Below, one piece after another: positions 1 through 10,061 of a stretch of DNA of 47,139 bases. A program made the translations under genes and the position numbers. The stretch lies in the NCBI RefSeq assembly GCF_032854445.1, contig NW_027018283.1, positions 1-47,139 of the forward strand, written 5' to 3'. The notes under the pieces are model-generated. The model was not told where the DNA came from. It searched no databases and saw only the letters and a list, made by a program, of their open reading frames with translations. The stretch comes from Liolophura sinensis. Lineage: Eukaryota > Mollusca > Polyplacophora > Chitonida > Chitonidae. The stretch's first letter is position 1. Each line of letters opens with the position of its first letter.

Positions 1-18
1 TACAAATGGTGTGGTTTT
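1..18 (+). repeat. Partial satellite monomer at left window edge
   Basis: This is the last 18 bp of a monomer, from TACAAATGG to just before the TCTACATGTAGA palindrome. The window therefore begins inside the array, and the left array boundary is not seen. Confidence 0.95.
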
Positions 19-40
19 TCTACATGTAGATAAAGACATT

Positions 41-449
41 GAGTTTATTTTCGACTTAGAAGTAAGACAACTCCTGGGTGAGTTAAATGGGCTTGGCCCA
101 AAGATTTGACGTCGTCTGGGCTACCGAAGGGCACATAACTTATAATGAAAAGTTGAATATAGTAATGACCAGTCGCGATTGTACATAGTTAATGTAGCCG
201 ATTTCAATTCGCAAAAAGACCAGGCAAAAATCCAAAAGTAGAAAAACTGTTCCAATGCTGTTGGTAAGAGGCTAATCCGACGTATTTTTTGACGAGAAAT
301 TGAATGGTGCAAACCGCGTTGCTCTCCGACCAATACTTTTGGCTGTAGCCACAAATGAATAATCATTGATGTCAAGATCACGTGCCCAGCAACGGCTCTT
401 ACTCCATGGAAACCAAGGAAATTTGCAATTTTTCAACAGCTGGAGATGT
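41..449 (+). repeat. Two-monomer duplication, copy 1
   Basis: Shares a private set of variants with 1141-1548, about 1,100 bp later: GAGTTTATTTTCG, AACTCCTGGG, CTGTTGGTAAG, GAAATTGAATGG and GAGATGTCTGG. The last three are seen nowhere else in the window as far as I read. A very recent two-monomer step is the simplest explanation. Confidence 0.8.
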
Positions 450-1140
450 CTGGCCCAATTGCGCATCTTTTGGCACCTTATTGATGTGGGTCAGTGTTCA
501 ATTGTACTTTTTACAGCGGACTGTATCAAGTACCTTGTGTTTTTTTTATATACAAATGGTGTGGTTTTTCTACATGTAGATAAAGACATTGAGTTTGTCT
601 TCGACTTAGAAGTAAGACATTTGCTGGGTGAGTTAAATGGGCTTGGCCCAAAGATTTGACGTCGTCTGTGCTACCGAAGGGCACATAACTTATAATGAAA
701 AGTTGAATATAGTAATGACCAGTCGCGATTGTACATAGTTAATGTAGCCGATTTCAATTCGCAAAAAGACCAGGCAAAAATCCAAAAGTGGAAAAACTGT
801 TCCAATGCTGCTGGTAAGAGGCTAATCCGACGTATTTTTTGACGAGAAATCGAATGGTGCAAACCGCGTTGCTCTCCGACCAATACTTTTGGCTGTAGCC
901 ACAAATCAATAATCATTGATGTCAAGATCACGTGCCCAGCAACGGCTCTTACTCCATGGAAACCAAGGAAATTTGCAATTTTTCAACAGCTGAAGATGCC
1001 TGGCCCAATTGCGCATCTTTTGGCACCTTATTGATGTGGGTCAGTGTTCAATTGTACTTTTTACAGCGGACTGTATCAAGTACCTTGTGTTTTTTTTATA
1101 TACAAATGGTGTGGTTTTTCTACATGTAGATAAAGACATT

Positions 1141-1548
1141 GAGTTTATTTTCGACTTAGAAGTAAGACAACTCCTGGGTGAGTTAAATGGGCTTGGCCCA
1201 AAGATTTGACGTCGTCTGGCTACCGAAGGGCACATAACTTATAATGAAAAGTTGAATATAGTAATGACCAGTCGCGATTGTACATAGTTAATGTAGCCGA
1301 TTTCAATTCGCAAAAACACCAGGCAAAAATCCAAAAGTAGAAAAACTGTTCCAATGCTGTTGGTAAGAGGCTAATCCGACGTATTTTTTGACGAGAAATT
1401 GAATGGTGCAAACCGCGTTGCTCTCCGACCAATACTTTTGGCTGTAGCCACAAATGAATAATCATTGATGTCAAGATCACGTGCCCAGCAACGGCTCTTA
1501 CTCCATGGAAACCAAGGAAATTTGCAATTTTTCAACAGCTGGAGATGT
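1141..1548 (+). repeat. Two-monomer duplication, copy 2
   Basis: Partner of 41-449, with the same five private variants in the same order. One intervening monomer (landmark 932) lacks CTGTTGG and GATGTCTGG, so the duplicated unit is two monomers long. Confidence 0.8.
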
Positions 1549-3500
1549 CTGGCCCAATTGCGCATCTTTTGGCACCTTATTGATGTGGGTCAGTGTTCAA
1601 TTGTACTTTTTACAGCGGACTGTAATCAAGTACCTTGTGTTTTTTTTTATATACAAATGGTGTGGTTTTTCTACATGTAGATAAAGACATTGAGTTTGTC
1701 TTCGACTTAGAAGTAAGACATTTGCTGGGTGAGTTAAATGGGCTTGGCCCAAAGATTTGACGTCGTCTGGGCTACGAAGGGCACATAACTTATAATGAAA
1801 AGTTGAATATAGTAATGACCAGTCGCGATTGTACATAGTTAATGTAGCCGATTTCAATTAGAAAAAATAGCAGCAAAAATCCAAAAGTGGAAAAACTGTT
1901 CCAATGCTGCTGGTAAGAGGCTAATCCGACGTATTTTTTGACGAGAAATCGAATGGTGCAAACCGCGTTGCTCTCCGACCAATACTTTTGGCTGTAGCCA
2001 CAAATGAATAATCATTGATGTCAAGATCACGTGCCCAGCAACGGCTCTTACTCCATGGAAACCAAGGAAATTTGCAATTTTTCAACAGCTGGAGATGCCT
2101 GGCCCAATTGCGCATCTTTTGGCACCTTATTGATGTGGGTCAGTGTTCAATTGTACTTTTTTACAGCGGACTGTATCAAGTACCTTGTGTTTTCTTTATA
2201 TACAAATGGTGTGGTTTTTCTACATGTAGATAAAGACATTGAGTTTGTCTTCGACTTAGAAGTAAGACAACTGCTGGGTGAGTTAAATGGGCTTTGCCCA
2301 AAGATTGACGTCGTCTGGGCTACCGAAGGGCACATAACTTATAATGAAAAGTTGAATATAGTAATGACCAGTCGCGATTGTACATAGTTAATGTAGCCGA
2401 AATTAGTTAGCAAAAAGACCAGGCAAAAATCCAAAAGTAGAAAAACTGTTCCAATGCTGCTGGTAAGAGGCTAATCCGACGTATTTTTTGACGAGAAATC
2501 GAATGGTGCAAACCGCGTTGCTCTCCGACCAATACTTTTGGCTGTAGCCACAAATGAATAATCATTGATGTCAAGATCACGTGCCCAGCAACTGCTCTTA
2601 CTCCTTGGAAACCAAGGAAATTTGCAATTTTTTCAACAGCTGGAGATGCCTGGCCCAATTGCGCATCTTTTGGCACCTTATTGATGTGGGTCAGTGTTCA
2701 ATTGTACTTTTTACAGCGGACTGTATCAAGTACCTTGTGTTTTTTTTATATACAAATGGTGTGGTTTTTCTAACATGTAGATAAAGACATTGAGTTTGTC
2801 TTCGACTTAGAAGTAAGACATTTGCTGGTGAGTTAAATGGGCTTTGCCCAAAGATTTGACGTTGTCTGGGCTACCGAAGGGCACATAACTTATAATGAAA
2901 AGTTGAATATAGTAATGACCAGTCGCGATTGTACATAGTTAATGTAGCCGATTTCAATTAGAAAAAATACCAGGCAAAAATCCAAAAGTGGAAAAACTGT
3001 TCCAATGCTGCTGGTAAGAGGCTAATCCGACGTATTTTTTGACGAGAAATCGAATGGTGCAACCAGTTTGCTCTCCGACCAATACTTTTGGCTGTAGCCA
3101 CAAATGAATAATCATTGATGTCAAGATCACGTGCCCAGCAACGGCTCTTACTCCATGGAAACCAAGGAAATTTGCAATTTTTCAACAGCTGGAGATGCCT
3201 GACCCAATTGCGCATCCTTTGGCACCTTATTGATGTGGGGTCAGTGTTCAATTGTACTTTTTACAGCGGACTGTATCAAGTACCTTGTGTTTTTTTTATA
3301 TACAAATGGTGTGGTTTTTCTACATGTAGATAAAGACATTGAGTTTGTCTTCGACTTAGAAGTAAGACAACTGCTGGGTGAGTTAAATGGGCTTGGCCCA
3401 AAGATTTGACGTCGTCTGGGCTACCGAAGGGCACATAACTTATAATGAAAAGTTGAATATAGTAATGACCAGTCGCGATTGTACATAGTTAATGTAGCCG

Positions 3501-6500
3501 AAATTAGTTAGCAAAAAGACCAGGCAAAAATCCAAAAGTAGAAAAACTGTTCCAATGCTGCTGGTAAGAGGCTAATCCGACGTATTTTTTGACGAGAAAT
3601 CGAATGGTGCAAACCGCGTTGCTCTCCGACCAATACTTTTGGCTGTAGCCACAAATGAATAATCATTGATGTCAAGATCACGTGCCCAGCAACTGCTCTT
3701 ACTCCTTGGAAACCAAGGAAATTTGCAATTTTTCAACAGCTGGAGATGCCTGGCCCAATTGCGCATCTTTTGGCACCTTATTGATGTGGGTCAGTGTTCA
3801 ATTGTACTTTTTACAGCGGACTGTATCAAGTACCTTGTGTTTTTTTTATATACAAATGGTGTGGTTTTTCTACATGTAGATAAAGACATTGAGTTTGTCT
3901 TCGACTTAGAAGTAAGACATTTGCTGGGTGAGTTAAATGGGCTTTGCCCAAAGAATTTGACGTTGTCTGGGCTACCGAAGGGCACATAACTTATAATGAA
4001 AAGTTGAATATAGTAATGACCAGTCGCGATTGTACATAGTTAATGTAGCCGATTTCAATTAGAAAAAATACCAGGCAAAAATCCAAAAGTGGAAAAACTG
4101 TTCCAATGCTGCTGTAAGAGGCTAATCCGACGTATTTTTTGACGAGAAATCGAATGGTGCAAACCAGTTTGCTCTCCGACCAATACTTTTGGCTGTAGCC
4201 ACAAATGAATAATCATTGATGTCAAGATCACGTGCCCAGCAACGGCTCTTACTCCATGGAAACCAAGGAAATTTGCAATTTTTCAACAGCTGGAGATGCT
4301 GACCAATTGCGCATCCTTTGGCACCTTATTGATGTGGGTCAGTGTTCAATTGTACTTTTTACAGCGGACTGTATCAAGTACCTTGTGTTTTTTTTATATA
4401 CAAATGGTGTGGTTTTTCTACATGTAGATAAAGACATTGAGTTTGTCTTCGACTTAGAAGTAAGACAACTGCTGGGTGAGTTAAATGGGCTTGGCCCAAA
4501 GATTTGACGTCGTCTGGGCTACCGAAGGGCACATAACTTATAATGAAAAGTTGAATATAGTAATGACCAGTCGCGATTGTACATAGTTAATGTAGCCGAT
4601 TTCAATTCGCAAAAAGACCAGGCAAAAATCCAAAAGTAGAAAAACTGTTCCAATGCTGCTGGTAAGAGGCTAATCCGACGTATTTTTTGACGAGAAATCG
4701 AATGGTGCAAACCGCGTTGCTCTCCGACCAATACTTTTGGCTGTAGCCACAAATGAATAATCATTGATGTCAAGATCACGTGCCCAGCAACGGCTCTTAC
4801 TCCATGGAAACCAAGGAAATTTGCAATTTTTCAACAGCTGGAGATGCCTGGCCCAATTGCGCATCTTTTGGCACCTTATTGATGTGGGTCAGTGTTCAAT
4901 TGTACTTTTTACAGCGGACTGTATCAAGTACCTTGTGTTTTTTTTTATATACAAATGGTGTGGTTTTTCTACATGTAGATAAAGACATTGAGTTTGTCTT
5001 CGACTTACAAGTAAGACATTTGCTGGGTGAGTTAAATGGGCTTGGCCCAAAGATTTGACGTCGTCTGGGCTACCGAAGGGCACATAACTTATAATGAAAA
5101 GTTGAATATAGTAATGACCAGTCGCGATTGTACATAGTTAATGTAGCGAAATTAGTTAGCAAAAAGACCAGGCAAAAATCCAAAAGTAGAAAAACTGTTC
5201 CAATGCTGCTGGTAAGAGGGCTAATCCGACGTATTTTTTGACGAGAAATCGAATGGTGCAAACCGCGTTGCTCTCCGACCAATACTTTTGGCTGTAGCCA
5301 CAAATGAATAATCATTGATGTCAAGATCACGTGCCCAGCAACTGCTCTTACTCCTTGGAAACCAAGGAAATTTGCAATTTTTCAACAGCTGGAGATGCCT
5401 GGCCCAATTGCGCATCTTTTGGCACCTTATTGATGTGGGTCAGTGTTCAATTGTACTTTTTACAGCGGACTGTATCAAGTACCTTGTGTTTTTTTATATA
5501 CAAATGGTGTGGTTTTTCTACATGTAGATAAAGACATTGAGTTTGTCTTCGACTTAGAAGTAAGACAACTGCTGGGTGAGTTAAATGGGCTTGCCCAAAG
5601 ATTTGACGTCGTCTGGGCTACCGAAGGGCACATAACTTATAATGAAAAGTTGAATATAGTAATGACCAGTCGCGATTGTACATAGTTAATGTAGCCGATT
5701 TCAATTCGCAAAAAGACCAGGCAAAAATCCAAAGTAGAAAAACTGTTCCAATGCTGCTGGTAAGAGGCTAATCCGACGTATTTTTTGACGAGAAATCGAA
5801 TGGTGCAAACCACGTTGCTCTCCGACCAATACTTTTGGCTGTAGCCACAAATGAATAATCATTGATGTCAAGATCACGTGCCCAGCAACGGCTCTTACTC
5901 CATGGAAACCAAGGAAATTTGCAATTTTTCAACAGCTGGAGATGCCTGGCCCAATTGCGCATCTTTTGGCACCTTATTGATGTGGGTCAGTGTTCAATTG
6001 TACTTTTTACAGCGGACTGTATCAAGTACCTTGTGTTTTTTTTATATACAAATGGTGTGGTTTTTATACATGTAGATAAAGACATTGAGTTTGTCTTCGA
6101 CTTAGAAGTAAGACATTTGCTGGGTGAGTTAAATGGGCTTGGCCCAAAGATTTGACGTCGTCTGGGCTACCGAAGGGCACATAACTTATAATGAAAAGTT
6201 GAATATAATGACTCAGTCGCGATTGTACATAGTTAATGTAGCCGATTTCAATTAGAAAAAATACCAGGCAAAAATCCAAAGTGGAAAAACTGTTCCAATG
6301 CTGCTGGTAAGAGGCTAATCCGACGTATTTTTTGACCAGAAATCGAATGGTGCAAACCGCGTTGCTCTCCGACCAATACTTTTGGCTGTAGCCACAAATG
6401 AATAATCATTGATGTCAAGATCACGTGCCCAGCAACGGCTCTTACTCCATGGAAACCAAGGAAATTTGCAATTTTTCAACAGCTGGAGATGCCTGGCCCA

Positions 6501-6609
6501 ATTGCGCATCTTTTGGCACCTTATTGATGTGGGTCAGTGTTCAATTATAATTTTTACAGCAGACTTTATTATGTACCTTGTGTTTTTTTATATATAAATG
6601 GTGTGGTTT
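3501..6609 (+). repeat. Six-monomer higher-order block, copy 1 (partner at 41.1 kb)
   Basis: The order of variants matches 41088-44206: CCTTGG copy with GACGTTG; AACCAGTTTGC with GCATCCTTTGG and AACTGCTGGG; an AATTCGC-block copy; a second CCTTGG copy with AAATTAG and then AACTGCTGGG; an AATTCGC copy with AACCACG and TTTTTATACATG; then the TAATTTTTACAGCAGAC copy. The offset is ~37.6 kb. Several small deletions (for example CTGCTGTAAG near 4112, CTGACCAATTG near 4300) are private to this copy. Confidence 0.82.
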
Positions 6610-6973
6610 TCTACATGTAGATAAAGACATTGAGTTTGTCTTCGACTTAGAAGTAAGACATTTGCTGGGTGAGTTAAATGGGCTTGGCCCAAAGATTTGA
6701 CGTCGTCTGGGCTACCGAAGGGCACATAACTTATAATGAAAAGTTGAATATAGTAATGACCAGTCGCGATTGTACATAGTTAATGTAGCCGATTTCAATT
6801 AGAAAAAATACCAGGCAAAAATCCAAAAGTGGAAAAACTGTTCCAATGCTGCTGGTAAAAGGCTAATCCGACGTATTTTTTTGACGAGAAATCGAATGGT
6901 GCAAACCGCGTTGCTCTCCGACCAATACTTTTGGCTGTAGCCACAAATGAATAATCATTGATGTCAAGATCAC

Positions 6974-8040
6974 GTGCCCAGCAACGGCTCTTACTCCATG
7001 GAAACCAAGGAAATTTGCAATTTTTCAACAGCTGGAGATGCCTGGCCCAATTGCGCATCTTTTTGGCACCTATTGATGTGGGTCAGTGTTCAATTGTACT
7101 TTTTACAGCGGACTGTTATCAAGTACCTTGTGTTTTCTTTATATACAAATGGTGTGGTTTTTCTACATGTAGATAAAGACATTGAGTTTGTCTTCGACTT
7201 AGAAGTAAGACAACTGCTGGGTGAGTTAAATGGGCTTTGCCAAAGATTTGACGTCGTCTGGGCTACCGAAGGGCACATAACTTATAATGAAAAGTTGAAT
7301 ATAGTAATGACCAGTCGCGATTGTACATAGTTAATGTAGCCGATTTCAAATAGACAAAATACCAGCAAAAATCCAAAAGTGGAAAAACTGTACCAATGCT
7401 GCTGGTAAGAGGCTAATCCGACGTATTTTTTTGACGAGAAATCGAATGGTGCAAACCACGTTGCTCTCCGATCAATACTTTTGGCTGTAGCCACAAAATG
7501 AATAATCATTGATGTCATCTACATGTAGATAAAGACATTGAGTTTGTCTTCGACTTAGAAGTAAGACATTTGCTGGGTGAGTTAAATGGGCTTGGCCCAA
7601 AGATTTGACGTCGTCTGGGCTACCGAAGGGCACATAACTTATAATGAAAAGTTGAATATAGTAATGACCAGTCGCGATTGTACATAGTTAATGTAGCCGA
7701 TTTCAATTCGCAAAAAGACCAGGCAAAAATCCAAAAGTGGAAAAAACTGTTCCAATGCTGCTGGTAAGAGGCTAATCCGACGTATTTTTTGACGAGAAAT
7801 CGAATGGTGCAAACCGCGTTGCTCTCCGACCAATACTTTTGGCTGTAGCCACAAATGAATAATCATTGATGTCAAGATCACGTGCCCAGCAACGGCTCTT
7901 ACTCCATGGAAACCAAGGAAATTTGCAATTTTTTCAACAGCTGGAGATGCCTGGCCCAATTGCGCATCTTTAGGCACCTTATTGATGTGGGTCAGTGTTC
8001 AATTGTACTTTCTACAGCGGACTGTATCAAGTACCTTGTG
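6974..8040 (+). repeat. Long-range duplicate block with deleted monomer, copy 1
   Basis: In order it carries TTTTCTTT, AACTGCTGGG, the deletion junction at 7517/7518 preceded by CCGATCAATAC, an AATTCGC block unusually paired with GTGG (normally GTAG), GCATCTTTAGGC, and TTTCTACAGCGG. All recur in the same order at 37052-38115, an offset of ~30.08 kb. Homology ends before the T-run: TTTTCTTTAATAC here, a long T-run with ATGGTTTGG there. Confidence 0.85.
7162..7517 (+). repeat. Truncated monomer with 194-bp internal deletion (copy 1)
   Basis: Only 356 bp separate two palindromes. The left part ends at GATGTCA (7517), and the next base (7518) begins the following TCTACATGTAG. The CACGTG site, the CCATGG region, both CAATTG sites, the TACAG/CTGTA dyad and the T-run are lost. 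No microhomology is seen at the join. The copy also carries CTCCGATCAATAC in place of CTCCGACCAATAC, and AATAGACAAAATACC in the variable block. Confidence 0.92.
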
Positions 8041-8134
8041 TTTTCTTTAATACAAATGGTGTGGTTTTTCTACATGTAGATAAAGACATTGAGTTTGTCT
8101 TCGACTTAGAAGTAAGACATTTGCTGGGTGAGTT

Positions 8135-8151
8135 AAATATAGTTTATATTT
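8135..8151. repeat. Unique hairpin replacement in the array
   Basis: In every other copy AGTTAAAT is followed by GGGCTTGGCCC or GGGCTTTGCCC, which forms a TGGGC/GCCCA dyad. Here six bases, GGGCTT, are replaced by twelve, ATAGTTTATATT (8139-8150). This abolishes the usual dyad and creates a new perfect inverted repeat, AAATATA-GTT-TATATTT (8135-8151). The flanking TGCCCAAAGATTTGACG is intact. Confidence 0.85.
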
Positions 8152-8624
8152 GCCCAAAGATTTGACGTCGTCTGGGCTACCGAAGGGCACATAACTTATA
8201 ATGAAAAGTTGAATATAGTAATGACCAGTCGCGATTGTACATAGTTAATGTAGCCGAAATCAGTTAGCAAAAAGACCAGGCAAAAATCCAAAAGTAGAAA
8301 AACTGTTCCAATGCTGCTGGTAAGAGGCTAATCCGACGTATTTTTTGACGAGAAATCGAATGGTGCAAACCGCGTTGCTCTCCGACCAATACTTTTGGCT
8401 GTAGCCACAAATGAATAATCATTGATGTCAAGATCACGTGCCCAGCAACTGCTCTTACTCCTTGGAAACCAAGGAAATTTGCAATTTTTCAACAGCTGGA
8501 GATGCCTGGCCCAATTGCGCATCTTTTGGCACCTTATTGATGTGGGTCAGTGTTCAATTGTACTTTTTACAGCGGACTGTATCAAGTACCTTGTGTTTTT
8601 TTTATATACAAATGGTGTGGTTTT

Positions 8625-9175
8625 TCTACATGTAGATAAAGACATTGAGTTTGTCTTCGACTTAGAAGTAAGACATTTGCTGGGTGAGTTAAATGGGCTT
8701 GGCCCAAAGATTTGACGTCGTCTGGGCTACCGAAGGGCACATAACTTATAATGAAAAGTTGAATATAGTAATGACCAGTCGCGATTGTACATAGTTAATG
8801 TAGCCGAAATCAGTTAGCAAAAAGACCAGGCAAAAATCCAAAAGTAGAAAAACTGTTCCAATGCTGCTGGTAAGAGGCTAATCCGACGTATTTTTTGACG
8901 AGAAATCGAATGGTGCAAACCGCGTTGCTCTCCGACCAATACTTTTGGCTGTAGCCACAAATGAATAATCATTGATGTCAAGATCACGTGCCCAGCAACT
9001 GCTCTTACTCCTTGGAAACCAAGGAAATTTGCAATTTTTCAACAGCTGGAGATGCCTGGCCCAATTGCGCATCTTTTGGCACCTTATTGATGTGGGTCAG
9101 TGTTCAATTGTACTTTTTACAGCGGACTGTATCAAGTACCTTGTGTTTTTTTTTATATACAAATGGTGTGGTTTT
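8625..9175 (+). repeat. Representative monomer, CCTTGG variant with AAATCAG block
   Basis: Second main subfamily. It carries AAATCAGTTAGC in the variable block, GTAG in place of GTGG, and TGCTCTTACTCCTTGG at the central site. The latter makes a perfect TCCTTGG-AAA-CCAAGGA stem. Copies with the TGCTCTTACTCC site have landmarks at 2581, 3682, 5331, 8438, 8988, 9539, 13390, 19990, 20541, 28793, 29342, 29890, 30441, 30996, 31547, 32098, 34854, 38515, 39065, 41270, 42921, 45120 and 46766. Those at 29890 and 31547 are chimeric, ending in CCATGG. When the copy has the AAAT(C/T)AG block, the following half-monomer usually carries TTTGCCC and GACGTTG. When the block is ATTTCAATTAGA, it carries TTGGCCC and GACGTCG. 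The variants are therefore linked over ~400 bp. Confidence 0.85.
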
Positions 9176-9726
9176 TCTACATGTAGATAAAGACATTGAG
9201 TTTGTCTTCGACTTAGAAGTAAGACATTTGCTGGGTGAGTTAAATGGGCTTTGCTCAAAGATTTGACGTTGTCTGGGCTACCGAAGGGCACATAACTTAT
9301 AATGAAAAGTTGAATATAGTAATGACCAGTCGCGATTGTACATAGTTAATGTAGCCGATTTCAATTAGAAAAAATACCAGGCAAAAATCCAAAAGTGGAA
9401 AAACTGTTCCATTGCTGCTGGTAAGAGGCTAATCCGACGTATTTTTTGACGAGAAATCGAATGGTGCAAACCGCGTTGCTCTCCGACCAATACTTTTGGC
9501 TGTAGCCACAAATGAATAATCATTGATGTCAAGATCACGTGCCCAGCAACTGCTCTTACTCCTTGGAAACCAAGGAAATTTGCAATTTTTCAACAGCTGG
9601 AGATGCCTGGCCCAATTGCGCATCTTTTGGCACCTTATTGATGTGGGTCAGTGTTCAATTGTACTTTTTACAGCGGACTGTATCAAGTACCTTGTGTTTT
9701 TTTTTATATACAAATGGTGTGGTTTT

Positions 9727-9738
9727 TCTACATGTAGA
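9727..9738. repeat. Perfect 12-bp palindrome TCTACATGTAGA (once per monomer)
   Basis: Identical to its own reverse complement. It occurs once per monomer and is nearly invariant. Four copies (near 6066, 21830, 25680, 43660) read TATACATGTAGA, leaving only TACATGTA symmetric. The 194-bp deletion ends exactly at its left edge in both deleted monomers. It could be a protein-binding dyad or simply a fold-back site. Function unknown. Confidence 0.8.
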
Positions 9739-9795
9739 TAAAGACATTGAGTTTGTCTTCGACTTAGAAGTAAGACATTTGCTGGGTGAGTTAAA

Positions 9796-9808
9796 TGGGC
9801 TTGGCCCA
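9796..9808. repeat. TGGGC-N3-GCCCA dyad
   Basis: Five-base arms flank a TTG or, in another subfamily, TTT loop. The variation between copies falls in the loop while the arms stay paired. The copy at 8135-8151 has replaced it with a different hairpin, and a few copies have lost a base (near 5590, 7239, 40430). Confidence 0.65.
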
Positions 9809-9814
9809 AAGATT

Positions 9815-9822
9815 TGACGTCG
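9815..9822. promoter_or_regulatory. CRE-like TGACGTCG
   Basis: Seven of eight bases match the cyclic-AMP response element consensus TGACGTCA. About a fifth of copies read TGACGTTG and lose the GACGTC palindrome. There is no evidence that it is used, and the match may be chance preserved by homogenisation. Confidence 0.2.
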
Positions 9823-9828
9823 TCTGGG

Positions 9829-9908
9829 CTACCGAAGGGCACATAACTTATAATGAAAAGTTGAATATAGTAATGACCAGTCGCGATTGTACATAGTTAA
9901 TGTAGCCG
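9829..9908. repeat. Near-invariant 80-bp core segment of the monomer
   Basis: From CTACCGAAGGGC to AATGTAGCCG this stretch varies very little across the array. Exceptions I noted are GAATATAATGACTC near 6205, GCAATGACC at 10970 and 15370, GATTCTACAT near 12090 and 16490, and TTAAAGTAGCC near 18149. It directly adjoins the most variable block (9909-9930). The contrast could reflect a binding constraint or recent homogenisation. Confidence 0.6.
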
Positions 9909-9930
9909 ATTTCAATTAGAAAAAATACCA
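9909..9930. repeat. Hypervariable AT-rich block
   Basis: Alternative versions across monomers are ATTTCAATTAGAAAAAATAC, ATTTCAATTCGCAAAAAGAC, AAATCAGTTAGCAAAAAGAC (or AAATTAG) and ATTTCAATTAGACAAAATAC, with AGCAAAAATAC in two copies. Several bases change together, and the following GTGG/GTAG choice is linked to them. It is the best single marker for monomer subfamilies. Confidence 0.75.
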
Positions 9931-10061
9931 GGCAAAAATCCAAAAGTGGAAAAACTGTTCCAATGCTGCTGGTAAGAGGCTAATCCGACGTATTTTTTGA
10001 CGAGAAATCGAATGGTGCAAACCGCGTTGCTCTCCGACCAATACTTTTGGCTGTAGCCACA

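Noticed and set aside
163-206. TATAAT-like and TATATA-like boxes as promoters
   Set aside because: AT-rich sequence gives many such matches; no gene or transcript start is associated.
121-381. 86-codon antisense frame in copies with the AATTCGC block
   Set aside because: Starts at GTG, exists only where the variable block lacks a stop, and is lost in other subfamilies; no sign of selection.
597-613. CENP-B-box-like sequence CTTCGACTTAGAAGTAA
   Set aside because: It has TTCG and the central A but AGTA where the box needs CGGG; a match of this quality is expected by chance.
640-653. TGGGC/GCCCA dyad followed by AAAGATTT as a rho-independent terminator
   Set aside because: Five-base stem with no T-run directly after it, no gene upstream, and a eukaryotic context.
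366-659. 97-codon plus-strand frame present in many monomers as a possible gene family
   Set aside because: Non-ATG first codon, frame broken by T-run changes in about a quarter of copies, antisense frames over the same DNA, no recognisable domain, and preservation is expected from repeat homogenisation.
830-860. Possible hammerhead ribozyme core around GACGAGAAATCG, as found in some animal satellites
   Set aside because: The GAAA element is present, but I find no CTGANGA core in the right place on either strand and no fitting three-stem layout.
812-870. Pol III A/B-box-like pair (TGGTAAGAGG, AAATCGAATGG), hinting at a tRNA-derived SINE
   Set aside because: Both boxes miss key consensus bases, and there is no tRNA-like fold or A-tail.
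7162-7517. Mobile element excision or insertion as the cause of the truncated monomer
   Set aside because: The junction has no target-site duplication, terminal repeats or foreign bases; it is a clean internal deletion.
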